NCBI GenBank assembly: GCA_022712235.1
Contig: JALAGW010000367.1
Location: 1-5,220 of the forward strand
Origin: Brevundimonas sp.
Lineage (GTDB): Bacteria > Pseudomonadota > Alphaproteobacteria > Caulobacterales > Caulobacteraceae
Direction of reading: 5' to 3'
Length of the DNA: 5,220 nucleotides
Shown: piece by piece, positions 4,701 through 5,220 of the stretch
How the letters are laid out: every line of letters starts with the position of its first letter
Numbering within the stretch: position 1 is the stretch's first letter
The notes under the pieces: generated by a model
Databases searched by the model: none
What the model saw: the letters and a program-made list of their open reading frames with translations, nothing else
What the model was told of the DNA's origin: nothing
Made by a program: the position numbers and the translations under genes

Positions 4701-5220
4701 ACACCGTCGAGAAGTTGGCGACGGCGCGTTCGACGTTGGCGGCCGTGCGATCGGCGACGTTCGTAAAATCGAACGCCGTCAGAGCGCCGGCGCCGTCCGG
4801 ATCCGGCGCCGCGGTAGGATCGATTTTGCCGCCGGCGGCATAGGCGCCGGAAGCTGCAGCGACCGTGGATTTCAGCGTAAACTTGCCACCCGACGTATTG
4901 GTGGTCACCTCGATCGCGGCGGCATTGGCCTTGAACAGGTTGACGCCGTCGAAGTTGGCGCCGTCCAGAGCCGTCTTGATTTCCGACACGATGGCGGTGA
5001 AGTCAGCGTTCAGCTTGGTGGCCGTATCGCTGCCCGTCGGCGCATCCTGGATCGCCACGGCCAGGCTCTTCAGTTCGTTCAGAGCATTGGTCACGGTCTC
5101 GCCGGCCGCCAGGGCGACGTCGACGATGGATTGACCGCGTTGCAGCGACTGCTTCACCGCGTCCTGGGCGCCCATTTCTGCGCGCTGAGACGTGGCGATG
5201 GCGAAGATCGCGCCGTTGTC
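4480..5220 (-). CDS. fljK: flagellin, FljK-like subunit, N-terminus beyond window (246 aa visible)
   Basis: The frame is open to the right edge, where the first visible codons read DNGAIFAIATSQRAEMGAQD. Alignment with the 288-residue neighbour shows that about 42 N-terminal residues are missing; the ATG at 5175 is an internal methionine, not the start. The inferred total is also 288 residues. The visible part covers the D1 helices, the FTAIVSEIKTALDGANFDGVNLF segment, a variable middle with TNTSGGKF and the acidic, proline-containing PTAAPDPDGAGALTAFDF, and the C-terminal KSKSLDRQLTFTSKMQDALE, VGIGNLVDADLAKES and QQLGVQALSIANQ, ending GLFR. It is the first flagellin in the direction of transcription. 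The stop is followed by an 8-bp stem-loop. In Caulobacter FljK is the major filament flagellin; the symbol comes from gene order and could be swapped with fljL. Confidence 0.92.
   Translation of the reverse strand, partial: DNGAIFAIATSQRAEMGAQDAVKQSLQRGQSIVDVALAAGETVTNALNELKSLAVAIQDAPTGSDTATKLNADFTAIVSEIKTALDGANFDGVNLFKANAAAIEVTTNTSGGKFTLKSTVAAASGAYAAGGKIDPTAAPDPDGAGALTAFDFTNVADRTAANVERAVANFSTVLADFGTKSKSLDRQLTFTSKMQDALEVGIGNLVDADLAKESAKLTALQTKQQLGVQALSIANQSSSILLGLFR
5102..5220 (-). repeat. 119-bp exact repeat, fljK-like copy
   Basis: This is the partner of 4122-4240, identical throughout and cut by the window edge. Confidence 0.95.

Noticed and set aside
4480..5175. Flagellin start at the ATG at 5175
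   Set aside because: The frame continues upstream to the window edge with conserved flagellin residues, so this methionine is internal and the gene is cut by the window.
4122..5220. The long direct repeats as a mobile element or phase-variation cassette
   Set aside because: The repeats coincide with conserved D0/D1 coding parts of two paralogous flagellins. There are no terminal inverted repeats, recombinase gene or site-specific crossover signal in the window.

Overview
The window is one flagellin locus read from the minus strand, and it most resembles the alpha flagellin cluster of Caulobacterales (Caulobacter, Brevundimonas and relatives). The evidence is gene order and protein sequence. 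There are two near-twin flagellins of 288 residues, a small FlaG protein, a third and more divergent flagellin, and a long FlaEY-type protein. The DNA is GC-rich with strongly GC-biased third codon positions, as expected for that order. I cannot fix the genus from sequence alone; Brevundimonas is only a guess.

Layout in the direction of transcription (right to left): a flagellin cut by the right edge (5220-4480, fljK-like); a 113-bp gap with a GC-rich stem-loop and a leader with a strong ribosome site; a second flagellin (4366-3500, fljL-like); an 89-bp gap with an 11-bp stem-loop and a small leader hairpin; flaG (3410-3141); a 132-bp gap with an inverted repeat that includes a CtrA half-site-like TTAACCAT, a GANTC site and a hairpin over the likely ribosome-binding region; a divergent flagellin (3008-2127, fljJ-like); a 250-bp gap; then flaEY (1876 to beyond base 1), which starts with GTG. 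The 250-bp gap also holds a possible 40-codon gene on the plus strand (2003-2125) that meets fljJ tail to tail.

How the genes work together: the flagellins are secreted by the flagellar export apparatus and polymerise into the filament. In Caulobacter the FljJ type is placed near the hook, with FljL and FljK further out. FlaG is a small accessory protein that affects filament assembly or length in several bacteria. FlaEY is named from Caulobacter mutants with altered flagellin production and filament assembly; its biochemical role is not settled to my knowledge. Hairpins in the leaders fit the known post-transcriptional control of flagellin mRNA by FlbT, but whether these particular hairpins take part is inference.

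The points most worth a second look are: (1) the FlaEY N-terminus appears to contain a flagellin D1-like segment and a flagellin-IN-like segment ahead of a beta-propeller; (2) at least 119 bp are identical between the two flagellin genes, suggesting gene conversion; (3) a hairpin may mask the fljJ ribosome-binding region; (4) there is a possible small plus-strand gene. I found no mobile element, CRISPR array, tRNA or rRNA.
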